Assembly: GCA_024195585.1 (NCBI GenBank)
Contig: SWBL01000040.1
Location: 1-64,000 of the forward strand
Length of the DNA: 64,000 nucleotides
From: Aureobasidium sp. EXF-3400
Taxonomy: Eukaryota; Ascomycota; Dothideomycetes; Dothideales; Saccotheciaceae
Direction: 5' to 3'
Within the stretch, counting starts at the first letter, position 1. Each line of letters begins with the position of its first letter. Made by a program: the position numbers and the translations under genes. A model generated the notes under the pieces. That model worked only from the letters and a program-made list of their open reading frames with translations. It did no database searches and was not told the origin of the DNA. Shown here one piece after another: positions 11,678-22,044 of this stretch.

Positions 11678-12616
11678 CTAAGCCGCCAGGCTGGGCCAAG
11701 CCACGATCTCGACGACGCAGAGGTACTTTGCGAGGGACTTTTGGCGTAAGGTGGGACGAGCATGGGTCCCGGCCATCTGCACCATGACTTTGTCGAAACT
11801 TCCGAAAGCGAACAGAAACAGGATGAAAGGGAAGATCGCACAGACGACGAAGAGAGCCCATGTTCTGCGCCTTCCTTCTTTGTCTCTTTGTAGCCACACG
11901 CTGTCGTTGATCAGGCTGTGCGTGCGACCGTTTTCGATCAGGCGAGGTGATGGTTTGTCTTGTCTTTGCAGCATCAGGTCTTGGTCACCATCGTAGCCAG
12001 AGATGTCGAGGGGAACGGTGCTGGCTAGTGACGGAGTGCTAGGTCGAGGGTGGATGTTCGGCGAGGTCTGAAGTATCGTGCCGTCTGGCCTGGAGATTCT
12101 TGGTGCCAGCTCTACGTCGGGAAACAGATTGTACCTGCCGAACGACGTTTCATAAGGCTGGGAAACCTTCACTTCTCCAAAAACGGAAGTCTCGTCTTCT
12201 TGCGGTTTCATTGCAGAGACAGAGTCGTGGTCTGATTCTTCGGCGTAGAAAACGTCCGAACCTAATCCCGACAGAAACCGCGAGACCAACGGAGGAGGAG
12301 CCCGGTCAAGGATCCGGGTGGGAGGGGTCGGACCCGTTTCGTCACTCTCGTCCTCGCCCCAATACGGGACCGAGCGGTAGACAGGAGGCGGAGGAAGGAG
12401 GAGCGAGGGAGCCGGGCCAGGAGCGGGGAGCGAGGGAGGTCCGGCCGCGAGCTCACCCCGGGCGTCGACATATGACTGGCGGTCGAGGTCTCCCGCGTGT
12501 ATGAACGCAGGAGAGACGTCGGACCGCTCGGACGCAGCATATGCCTCCACGAGGCTGCTGAGAGTGGTCGAGCCACTCGATCTTCTGACACCCTTGCTGG
12601 GTGATTGACCGTCCAT
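11678..12616 (-). CDS. Hypothetical protein with one C-terminal membrane helix
   Basis: 312 aa, function not recognised. The first 250 residues are Ser/Pro/Asp-rich and probably disordered, with Pro runs near residues 80-110. A basic stretch (KEGRRRTW) then precedes one strong hydrophobic helix (ALFVVCAIFPFILFLFAFGS), and a short tail follows. This suggests a tail-proximal membrane anchor with a long cytosolic region. The ATG at 12616 has a good context (GTCATGG). The sequence upstream looks spliced: a clear intron at 12638-12686 (GTAAGT to TTTGTAG) and another donor at about 12914 indicate 5' leader introns. One splice choice keeps frame through the ATG, so a longer N-terminus is possible. 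Confidence 0.65.
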   Translation of the reverse strand: MDGQSPSKGVRRSSGSTTLSSLVEAYAASERSDVSPAFIHAGDLDRQSYVDARGELAAGPPSLPAPGPAPSLLLPPPPVYRSVPYWGEDESDETGPTPPTRILDRAPPPLVSRFLSGLGSDVFYAEESDHDSVSAMKPQEDETSVFGEVKVSQPYETSFGRYNLFPDVELAPRISRPDGTILQTSPNIHPRPSTPSLASTVPLDISGYDGDQDLMLQRQDKPSPRLIENGRTHSLINDSVWLQRDKEGRRRTWALFVVCAIFPFILFLFAFGSFDKVMVQMAGTHARPTLRQKSLAKYLCVVEIVAWPSLAA

Positions 12617-13459
12617 GACGGTGGAGGAGGGGAGGGTCTACAAAGCTTCAGATACATTGCTCATATGCAAGAATCGAATGACTTACGGTGTTGTTACCTG
12701 CGTTGACGCAGGAGGAGCTTCGAAGGAGGTAGAGGTCGAGGAGGGAGGTTGAGGCTAATATAATGTCAGCTGAGCCCTGGGTCTCAGTAATGGAAGGCTC
12801 ATGGGAAATCATCTGCTCCCACTTGGAGAGGTTTGAAATGATGTGGTTATCAAAATGCACAATGTAATTGGTGTGCAATGAAATGACCATTGAGAGGGGG
12901 AGAACAAAACTTACAAGGACTTGATGGTGTCAAAGAGGGAAAAGGTGCGTGATTGTTCACAGGTAGTACTCGAGATGTAGAGGTCCGTGCGGCCTCTAGT
13001 GCCTGTGGAGGTAAAGTATGACCATTAACAGCATTTTCCTCACTGACCAAACGCGTGAGAGAGACAGTAGTCAATGACATATGTCTGCTAGTATCATCTG
13101 ACCGGCCATAGGTATCTGTTGCAGGCTCAAGATGATCCAGAAAGCTGGTCTCGCCATATTTGTCGAAACTCCATCCATAACCAAGACTTTGCTGGAGCTG
13201 GTCATGTTTCGGGACCAATTCAGAACAGAACGAAGAACCACCACATCCTTCTCGAGTCTCTCGAGCGCCTCGAGGTCTCGACACGAACGACAAGCCTTTC
13301 CAGAACGACATCTGCAATCGTCGACCTCAAGACGCCTCTTCATTCAAGCAACACAAGTTTGGAGCCTCGCAAAACACACGGGAAACCACGCCAAAACTCA
13401 TAAATATCTTCAGCTGGCAAGAGATGCCAATTTTCTTCCTCGATGGATGCTGAAGAACC
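12617..13459. other. Probable spliced 5' leader of the minus-strand membrane-protein gene
   Basis: Minus-strand splice signals occur here: acceptor TTTGTAG and donor GTAAGT bound 12638-12686; acceptor ATATTAG lies near 12754 and donor CTTGTAAGT near 12914. Open frames of 90 and 155 codons occur on the minus strand (13343-13071 and 13317-12850), but I cannot tell whether they code. I see no domain in them. Confidence 0.35.
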
Positions 13460-14220
13460 TCATGCTGACTCAGAAGTTCTGCAGACCTCAATCGATTCTC
13501 GGCGACGCTGAATCAGAAGAGCGGCTTTGATGACCTGACACGGAACAGGATGATTGTTTCGACGGACTACGGCGCCACTACTGGTTGAAGATGCCTGGCT
13601 GAGAGGGTTTTGTCGAACACACAGAACCACCACAGAACACAATGCTTGGCTGGGCTCTTTGATCTGATCTAGCAAATCCACTCCAGGTCTCAGGGTGGAA
13701 TAGCGAAACCTTCCGGAGCTGATACTTTGTCCTGGACAGTGTCTTGAAGCTCGACTGCCGTCAACCAACAGAATCGCTTTCCTGTCTTGACAGGCTGTTC
13801 GGATGGACTGGTACCCAAATGAATCGAGATCAACGAGGTCGTAGTCCTCCTGTTGCTCTGAGAGAGGATGCCGGGCTCGGTTGATGTCTTCGAGTAACGT
13901 GGGTGATGCTCCTTTCGGTACGGACGATTTCCGACTTCGGTTTCCGGTGCTTATGAAGGAGCTTCCTGACTTGGTTGAATTCAATCGCCGCTCATAGCGA
14001 CGAATCTTCAATGGTCTGGACGATAACGTCGATGACTCAACACGATGGGCAGCCGAGTCTTTCTCCAGCAAAGTCCAGTGCTTCTAGGAGATGGAGCAGA
14101 AGCGACGATGATGAATTTGAGGATCACTTTGGAGGATAGCTTGCTGGATTTGAATTGGAATTCGATACTAAGGAAAGGACCCGATATGCTTGAGGCTTGG
14201 ATGTTGTCTGGCTCTTCCAT
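13460..14220 (-). CDS. Hypothetical protein, two-exon model
   Basis: Not recognised. The ATG at 14220 opens a 31-codon exon (14220-14128). A 44-nt candidate intron (GTGATC to CTCCTAG) joins it in phase to an open frame of 207 codons (14083-13460), total 238 aa. The junction reads KLSSK-KHWTLLEKDS. The second exon has no ATG of its own and a stop directly upstream, so a spliced start is needed if it is a gene. The protein is Ser/Arg-rich, with an acidic patch EQQEDYDLVDLDSFG. No signal peptide or membrane helix. The intron is short and lacks an obvious branch site. It may instead be non-coding. Confidence 0.35.
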
Positions 14221-15683
14221 AGATGTGGGAAGCTGTCACCCTGTCGCTCCTTCCGTCGGAGCGTTACCTTCGACTGTCCGACTCACAGCGCATAACAATC
14301 ATAACTCCTATATCGGAAGGAGACATCGAGTTACTCGTACCAGGCATCACCTGCCAATATTCATTGTGACTTCACAAGATGACGAGGATTACAGAGCTCA
14401 CGTCAGATTTTCTTCTAGTACTCGCTCAAGCTCAAAGATACAAATGAAGTTTCGATGGAGAGGCTTGTCTTCACATCGTCGCCTTCTTCTGACGCGCTGC
14501 AACTCCATCGATGTTGGTGGTTTGTGTTGGTCAAGAGAGGGCAGAGTCGAGTCCGAGTGATAAAGCCCGTCGGTAATACCTCGGCATCTTCCAACCCCTT
14601 TGTCTCCCGCTTTCTGCCTCGACGCTTGTTGAGCCTACGTGCGATACCTACGTGTATAGATGAGAGAGTGCTTGATCAGGCGCCCTTGTGAGATTGAATG
14701 TCGCCTATCACACTAGTCTTCAAACTGCTGCCGGAACTCCAAAGTTACACTTCTCGATTATACCCATCTTTATTCCCGATTCAGTGCCGAAATCTTCTTG
14801 ACATGTTGATGGCTTGCGCGGCCAGCATCCACTTACCGACGATAGCCTTTTGTGGCCCTTTCCATCATATCGTACAATGAAACATGCGCTGGAGGTTGAG
14901 CCATCATCATTCCCGTCGCAAGAACGCCTGCATACTCACCGGCGCACTGTCTTCAATTCAGATCTTCAAATAGATCTTACTTTGGACCGTTTCCCGTATA
15001 GAACGAACAGTGAAGTAAGATCTTCAACAGAGAAAAATTAGGCATCCAAAGCTGGAACTTGCTCGTGTGGGCGAAGCGGGGAAATCTCGTATAGCCAATG
15101 GAGGCCGCGTGAGTGGGCTTCTGAGGGGGACCATGGGAGCATGGTATAGGGGCGCCGCGGATTCCGAATTAAGTAAGAGGTGAAAGCTTTAGCGGCGGCC
15201 ACGCGGCATAAACGTACGACAAGAGGGACACGTTTCATTGACAACAATGTCGTAGCATGAAGCGAGCGAGTAGGGCGACAGAAGTCCAAGCAAGGAATAT
15301 CGAGGTTCAATCGACTATCTACATTGACAAGAGATAGGAGTTCGGTCGTCGGAGATGATCCGACAACTCAGAAAAAGCCAGTGACATCCGTGACATTAGC
15401 AACCTGGTCGCGTGTGCTGCACCGGGGATGTCACCCTTACACCACCCTAACCTTTTAGCATCTGACCCGAAGTGAGCGGCTTGTGCCAGACGCATAACCA
15501 GAGCCAACACTTCTTGGAGACTCCCTTTCTAGCGTGATGTTGCGACAGTTGTGGCTGTGTGAGCAATCACAATATACCACAAACACACAATGGCCTACCA
15601 TGGAAAAACGCTGAACATGGAAGTGAATCTATGATGGTCGTAAAACATTATATAATGATATTTTGTGCATAGTTAGCAGCATT
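14221..15683. other. Intergenic region, 1.5 kb
   Basis: Between the tentative gene at 13.5-14.2 kb and the 3' end of the tyrosinase-like gene. No supported gene, RNA or repeat seen. Confidence 0.45.
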
Positions 15684-16715
15684 TTACACATATCTGTAAC
15701 AGAGGTCATAGCCCTCTGTCGAAGCAACACTCTTGACAGCAATAGATTTGCCAAATCCATGCATCCTTGCACGTTCGTCTTCAACTAGCATCTCCGCCTT
15801 TGGGTGTTGCTGTTGCCACAGCCACCACAAACGATCTACCTGCAGTTGGTGCAAGAAAAGAGGATCTGCAAATAGCGTTAGTCGAAACACTTCAAACACG
15901 AACATCTGTAAAATTTGGCACATACCTTGAGGCAGCTCAGGGCTCGAAAAGTCAAAGGGTGCCAAGGAGGTAATACGAGCTTCAAGGACGTGTGCAAAGT
16001 CGTCGTAAGTGTCAGCAGACATAATCTCAGACACGAGCGCGGGGTCGAGATGTTGTTTTGTGAGTTCGTCATGGAAAGCGGCTTGCGGTGAGGATGTCGC
16101 GGCCGATGCGACTTCACCAAGAGACTCTGGGTAGGCAGCAGCAACAGTCCAGTCGAGGTAAGGCATGTCTCCCCTGTATGCACATTCGTTGCGCAGAGCG
16201 GATTCGAGCGTATGCATAAAGAAGCGGTTCCAAGGGAGGTAGTCTGTGGTTTGTGTCGCGTGCCAGCCGGAAACGCTGTAGGCAGACAAGAAGTCACCAA
16301 GTCTGCTGCCGGTGTTGTCGTTCTTGGAGGGAAGGTCGAGAAGGCATCGAACAGCGCTTCTGTACCGTGCTTGCTCCAGAGGCTTCATGCTTCGCCATTC
16401 ACGGCGGAGTGTGAGGTTGTCGCATGTGCTTGTTGGTGCCGACTTTGGCAATGATGTGCTTGTGGCAACGGGGCTTGTCGACTCGTGTAGTATATGTTGG
16501 GCCTTGTTCAAGCAGTCTGGCTTGCTCCAATTCGAAGAGATTATCGTTGCGACTGTGCCCAGGACGAATAGTAACCACAATAGCAAGAACACTGGTCGTG
16601 CTGGTGGTGGTGATGATGCGGGATTTTGACTCTCAAGGTCATTGTTCTGAGGTTGTTTCTTCTCAAGCTCTTGTGCCAACTGCTGCTTCTCTGAGAGAAT
16701 AGTTTGTCCTGACAT
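15684..16715 (-). CDS. Membrane-anchored tyrosinase-fold protein lacking most copper ligands
   Basis: Exons 16715-15926 and 15865-15684, intron 60 nt (GTATGT to TTTGCAG), 323 aa. Residues 1-40 are hydrophilic, 41-61 form one membrane helix (PVFLLLWLLFVLGTVATIIS), and the rest is a tyrosinase-like domain (PF00264 type), as in UstQ-like fungal tyrosinases. Recognisable blocks are RREWRSMKPLEQARYRSAV, DYLPWNRFFMHTLESALRNE, MPYLDWT and, across the splice, DPLFLHQLQVDRLWWLWQ. The CuA motif normally reads PWHR; here His is Asn (about residue 163). The CuB HxxxH pair is missing (EARITSL in that place) and the last LHH is LHQ. Classic tyrosinase activity is therefore unlikely; a structural, binding or altered role is inferred. 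His152 (GWHAT) remains. A promoter candidate TATATATA lies at 16842-16850. Confidence 0.8.
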   Translation of the reverse strand: MSGQTILSEKQQLAQELEKKQPQNNDLESQNPASSPPPARPVFLLLWLLFVLGTVATIISSNWSKPDCLNKAQHILHESTSPVATSTSLPKSAPTSTCDNLTLRREWRSMKPLEQARYRSAVRCLLDLPSKNDNTGSRLGDFLSAYSVSGWHATQTTDYLPWNRFFMHTLESALRNECAYRGDMPYLDWTVAAAYPESLGEVASAATSSPQAAFHDELTKQHLDPALVSEIMSADTYDDFAHVLEARITSLAPFDFSSPELPQGMCQILQMFVFEVFRLTLFADPLFLHQLQVDRLWWLWQQQHPKAEMLVEDERARMHGFGKSIAVKSVASTEGYDLCYRYV

Positions 16716-16841
16716 TTTGACTTGAGGCTCGAATGTGATACGGAATGATAGCTAGATACGAGAAAGAGGACGGCAGTACTGTTCAGAGCATATATTTCAG
16801 CAAGCACGTTTTGGTGCCGTTAGCAAGATTTGGCGAGGTGC

Positions 16842-16850
16842 ATATATATA
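16842..16850 (-). promoter_or_regulatory. TATA-like element of the tyrosinase-like gene
   Basis: An alternating TATATATA stretch about 130 bp upstream of the ATG at 16715. Sequence match only. Confidence 0.3.
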
Positions 16851-19519
16851 GGAAGGTGGCTTTCACGTTTGGAAGACTACGAGTTGGCGTTCGAGACTTG
16901 TACTGAGATGTTCAACGGTCAGGTCGGTGGTCATCAAATAAGAGCGAGACTTTGATGCACACGCTACCGGGCAGTCGGGCTCAGCTTCCACTTCTTCGCT
17001 GCAACGATTGTGAGACCCGAGGTTGACTCGGGAGAGTGAAGTTTCTTTTGACCAAACTTCAGCTGAGAAGGTTCAGCTGGTACGATGGAGGCTTGTCAGC
17101 GATCATGAGCCGCCGGCGGCGATTATGATGTGTAGATCTGAAAATCATCTCCGGCGAACATGCAACGCTTCTCCAACTTCAGTCTCTCCACAAAGTCCCC
17201 TGAAATCAGGCGTGACAAGCATTTCTCAAGCCTGTGTTAATTTTGGCGAAGGATTCCATCTAGCGAAAGCCGCTCGTGAAAAAGGTCTGGCCTTTTGTGC
17301 CAAGGAATTTGGCTGTCAATTATTAATGGCGGCTTTCCTCGCTTTCAGTTAGAAACCTGCCACGGCGCTGAAGGAACAGACTTTGAACACGAACTTTGAT
17401 GCGAAAATGGCGTTTTTTTGATGGCTGAGAATAGCCAATCCCCAGGTGGCTAGGGCTCCATGGCTGAACACGTGCAACGGCTCAAGGAAAGACAGTCTCA
17501 TCCGAACATAAAATCAATTCAGATCGAATCAGGTTCTTCTCTCCGAAATGCAATTGCGACATTGTCGCAGACCGCGGACAACGGCGGCTGAAGAGCAGGC
17601 TCTCATCCAGGGCCAAGTTTGGATTTGTCCAGCCAGGCGCAATCTCTGATGTCGTGCGCTCTAGTCTCCCACCATGGCTTTTCGATAGTGATGTCGCGAT
17701 TTCAGATCATTGCTGGGTATGGATCGCCTATTTCCGCTCCACTCTAGTTGTCGATACAGACTTGGCCGCATCTGCAATACCCATCCGCTTGCTGCCGCTG
17801 ACGCTCTCTTCATGACAACATTGTAAGATAAGGATCACAATGCCATTATCTACCAATGATCGTTGATCGTCCTTGAGCAAGAACGCACCTCGCGTGTGGG
17901 GACTATTGGAATCATGCATCGATGTTCATCGGTGCACCTCCATGCCGGCAACGTGTCTGGAGAAAGGTTCTCTGACAGGACAGATCAGATTACTTGGCAT
18001 TCTTGATGAGCAGGCTAGGATTCTGATCTTCGAGGATCAGCGTCCGGATCCTTCAGTTTGGGAAATTCAACTATTTTACTGCATTATCATTCTCAAACGG
18101 TTGCGCTTCATGCATGGCGGGTACCGCGCGGTAAAACATATCAAGCGCCCTTGCTGGTAGCCAGGAACATCAGCCATCGCCATGCCAGCAGCTTCGCCAA
18201 CAACCAACTTAGGAAATTCGTTCAGACATGCACCTCGATTTTTTGTCATATCAGTCTGTCTCTCCAATAAGTCATGGTAGAATGTGAGCATTGTCCCTTC
18301 ATTCTTTGCCCAGCTGCTCTGCGATCTTCGTGGCCAACATGAACTTCTTGACGATTTGTTACGTGGCGGTCGTGGTGGTTGCCATCTCGATGATCGTGAG
18401 AAACGGCAGCAGCTAGAAAATTATTCTTAACGCCAGCAGCATACGCACCCCTTACATTAGAAAATGAAGTTGGGTTGGCCATAGCAATCATGATTACATA
18501 CTACCACTCATTGCGCAGGAGATCAAGCACTGCCTGAGCCTCTTAAGAGTGCTTGCCCACTCTTTGCTAAGAAACGCGAACTATACGAGTGGCAGTGAGA
18601 TTTAGAAGTGAACAAGAAGGTGGATTTGAAAAAGTAGGTACCAAGGCATATGGATTTAGAGAAAGGAGCAGAAAACCTACATGAGGCACATGATACCGAT
18701 CTGATAGACTCAGTCTATTCAGCACCAATATGACTGTTACTGACTGCGGAGTTAGGAGTAAGGCGAGGAGGTAGGAAGCAGAACAGAGAGAGACAGAATG
18801 GACTATACATGAGTCGGTCCATGAGCAAAGATACGCATCCTCAATTCAGCCATATATTCGTCCTACAGCAGCGAGAAGCTTTCAGAATGCCAATCTGTGC
18901 CAATTTTTCCTACCGCATGCTACATTTGTTTGAGACAGTATGGAAAGAAACAAACACTTCCTCCCCGTATGCTGAAGATTGACACAGTAGAGCTGAAGAA
19001 ATGCATGAATTTTTCGTCAAGAACATTGTTTCCACAGAAACATCCTGATAAAGGCTATCTCAATGGCTAGGGTCAAATTTAGAATCCAACTGTGCATTTC
19101 ATCAGCTTATTATAATGTTCTTCGACGCAGGATGAGATGGAACAGAAGTCGGAATGTCAAGGCCGACGAAGGAGTGGGGAGTGGGTCCGCGAGAGGAAAG
19201 TGCAGACGACAGCTTTTTACACATAGAAGCCCGTCACCGAAGCTGGCCTATCGATATACCCCGTGCGATGTGGGTGGTTATTTGAGTCACGATTATTCAC
19301 AGGGACTCAGAGGTTCTTTCCTTCTTTAGAAGGCCACATCTCATCCTCCTTCGACAAAGACGAAGATCGCGTTCGAAAGAAACAGAACTGCAACCACGAC
19401 CTCGGCGAGCTTTCCCCGCATCTGACCGCGCCTATCGTCATCGTCAATAGAGTGCGCCTATCGAAGTGCCGAGGACTTTTTGTAATCCAGCAGTGAGCAA
19501 CCTTCTGCCCGAACCTGTC
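16851..19519. other. Gene-poor region, 2.7 kb, with one MITE-like copy
   Basis: Divergent region between the tyrosinase-like gene and succinate-semialdehyde dehydrogenase. No credible gene on either strand. The only structure I can support is the element copy at 18960-19131, ending about 390 bp upstream of the dehydrogenase ATG. Confidence 0.45.
18960..19131. mobile_element. MITE-like element, copy A (diverged)
   Basis: Starts CCTCCCCGTATGCTGAAG, matching the left end of the 61-kb copy with two changes, and shares GAAATGCA near the left end and the internal block AAGGCTATCTCAATGGCTAG (19052-19071 area). The right end (GTGCATTTC onward, to CGACGCAGG) is diverged. About 172 bp. No coding capacity. 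No clear target duplication. Confidence 0.7.
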
Positions 19520-21356
19520 ATGACTTTCATCTCTCGTATTGTCGCAAAGCCTGCGTTCAGGTCATCGTTCCAGCCAGTCACTCGCATCAACATAACCTCG
19601 AGATCATACGCCGCCATGGGACACAGTGTACCGCCGGTGAGTCGCTCGCCTACTCCCTCCCCGATACACAGTCACAGTGTGCCTGTACAAATGCACAATA
19701 CTCTTCGGAAAAGACGTTGTCCACTGAGATAGCCTCTGATGGGGTTCTCTCAGTGGACACGCTTCTGTTTCTGAAAACATTGTGCATTTTTATAGTCTAC
19801 ATCTTGCTCTCTGCTATACGGGGAGAAAGGAGCCCCTCTCCCTTATCATTCTAGAGCACCAATGCTAATTCATCTTAAAGCTCAACGACCCATCGCTGTT
19901 CAAGCAGCAGGCTTTCATCAACGGCAAATGGGTCGACGCAAAGTCGGGCCAGACTTTTGACGTTCATGACCCTGCAACACACAAGCCCATCGGCAAGATG
20001 CCCGAGATGAATAAGGAAGACGCTCAACTCGCCATCGACGCCGCCGCCGCCGCTTTCCCCAAATTCCGCAAGACGACCGCAAGAGAAAGAGCAAAGATGT
20101 TGCGCAAGTGGTACGACCTGATGGTTGAGAATGCTGAAGATATTGCAAGACTTATCACATGGGAGAACGGAAAGCCTATGGCCGATGCAAAGGGTGAGGC
20201 TGCATACGCTGCCAACTTCTTCGAGTGGTTCAGTGAGGAAGCCCCTAGAGCTTACGGAGATACAATTTCTGCCACTGTCGCTGGTAACAGGGTCTTCACC
20301 CTCAAGGAACCCGTCGGCGTCTGTGGTTTGATTACCCCTTGGAACTTCCCTGCCGCCATGATCACCAGAAAGATTGGTCCTGCCCTGGCAGCTGGTTGTA
20401 CCGTTGTTGTAAAGTCTCCTGGCGAGACTCCCTTCACCGCCGCTGCTCTGGCTGAGCTCTCCGTCCGTGCCGGTATTCCTCCAGGTGTCGTCAACATCAT
20501 TACATCCATGAAGAACACTCCCGAGGTTGGAGAGGCCATTACATCATCTGACATTGTCAAGAAGGTCTCTTTCACTGGCAGTACTGGAGTCGGCAAGCTT
20601 CTCATGAAGCAGTCTGCAGACACTCTCAAGAAGTTGTCCTTCGAGCTCGGTGGAAACGCTCCTTTCATTGTCTTCGACGACGCTGATCTCGAGACTGCCG
20701 TGAACGGTGCAATTGCTTCTAAGTTCCGCTCATCTGGCCAGACCTGCGTTTGCGCAAACCGTCTATACATCCAGAGAGGTATCTACGACAAGTTTGCTGA
20801 AGCCTTCACCGAGAAGGTCAAGAACTTCAAGGTTGGCCATGGATACGATGAGGGTGTAACTCACGGTCCCTTGATCCACGACCGTGCTCTCAGCAAGGTC
20901 GAGGCCCATGTTAAGGATGCAGTCAAGCAGGGTGGCAAGGTTCTCGTTGGTGGACAGAAGCTTCCTGACCTTGGCGACAACTTCTTCCAGCCTACAGTCA
21001 TTCGTGACATGACTGCCGATATGGCGCTGGCCCACGAGGAAACTTTCGGACCTGTCGCTGGTCTGTTCGCCTTCGACACTGAAGCTGAGGTTGTCAAGCT
21101 CGCCAACGATACTGAAGTCGGTCTTGCTGGATACTTCTTCTCACGCGATATCCAACGTGTATACAGAGTGGCGGAGGCGCTCGAGGTCGGTATGGTCGGT
21201 GTAAACACCGGTCTTATCAGTGACCCTGCTGCACCATTCGGAGGTGTCAAGCAATCAGGCTTCGGACGCGAGGGCTCAAAGATTGGTATTGATGAGTATA
21301 TGGTCACTAAGATGGTTACCCTCGGTGGTATGGGACAGCCGCTCCAAGGCGAGTAG
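19520..21356 (+). CDS. UGA2: Succinate-semialdehyde dehydrogenase [NAD(P)+], mitochondrial
   Basis: Oxidises succinate semialdehyde to succinate in the GABA shunt; aldehyde dehydrogenase superfamily. Exons 19520-19636 and 19881-21356, phase 0, 530 aa. The first 35 residues are basic and Ser/Arg-rich without acids (start MTFISRIVAKPAFRSSF), a likely mitochondrial presequence, so I chose this ATG. The mature start LNDPSLFKQQAFINGKW is typical. Motifs: TPWNFPAAMITRKIGPAL, catalytic Glu294 in FELGGNAPF, catalytic Cys328 in SSGQTCVCANR, and the SSADH-like end PFGGVKQSGFGREGS. All intact. The single intron is 244 nt, four to five times the local norm, because a MITE-like element fills 19656-19826. 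Acceptor AAAG at 19880 with CTAAT upstream. Confidence 0.95.
19656..19826. mobile_element. MITE-like element, copy B, inside the SSADH intron
   Basis: Left end CCTCCCCGATACACAGTCACAGTGT..., then AAATGCACAATACT, as in the 61-kb copy (CAGTCACAGTGT and AAATGCACAATACT shared). Right end ATTGTGCATTTTTATAG... to ACGGGGAGA is its inverted counterpart. Inside, GTCCACTGAGA and TCTCAGTGGAC form an 11-bp inverted repeat. About 171 bp. It starts 20 nt after the donor and ends 54 nt before the acceptor, so splice signals are untouched. Confidence 0.8.
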
Positions 21357-22044
21357 GACGTGTTACGATAAGTTCGGATTAACGACCACTTGTATATTAC
21401 AGTTCAGTCTTCAGGGTGCTTTCGCTCCAAAGACATTCCATTCTGTAGCGAATCAGTTACAAAAAATAGACTCGTTTGCAATGAGAGTCAAATGATTCGC
21501 CTTAGCTATCGAATTTTTCCAAGCACATCGATAAGCCGTCACTAGCTCTGAGAACTAACACAAACATCATTCATCATACTTCTCTTAACAAACTCACCAT
21601 CTTTCTAACCTTCTCGGCCATTCTTACTTCGGCGTTCACGCATCACCAAAGCCTTCACTTTTCGCTCGCTAGCTCGCTCACTCACTCACTCACTCACTCA
21701 CTCAGTCTTGCAGTAACGTCCAGCGGCAGATAAATCCGCTCAATTCACACTGATGCTCACGGATCACCTTCACTATCAGCTTTGTTCAGTCGTATCAGTG
21801 AGATGTCCCTATTCCCCGACTTTGATACTAAGATCATCTGCCCTTCGATCGTCCATGCTCTTTTCTTCTCATCATCTCCTCAGCCGACTTGTTCATCAGA
21901 AAGTACCACTCGCTCCCAGTGCTTGAAGGCCTTTTCAGTCAGTGGGAGTACTTAGTCATCTTTCTGAATTCGCATGCGACTTGTCTTAGGAGGTTTTGGA
22001 TAAGTCGCACTGGTCAATTGCATTTCAGATACCGCACGCGCAAG
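21357..22044. other. Intergenic region with (CTCA)n microsatellite
   Basis: SSADH 3' flank and presumed promoter of the unknown gene at 22045. The frame upstream of 22045 is open back to 21889 but without protein-like composition. Holds the CTCA repeat. Confidence 0.45.
21677..21704. repeat. (CTCA)n microsatellite
   Basis: Seven tandem CTCA units, preceded by related GCTCGCTAGCTCG. About 340 bp upstream of the ATG at 22045. Confidence 0.8.
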
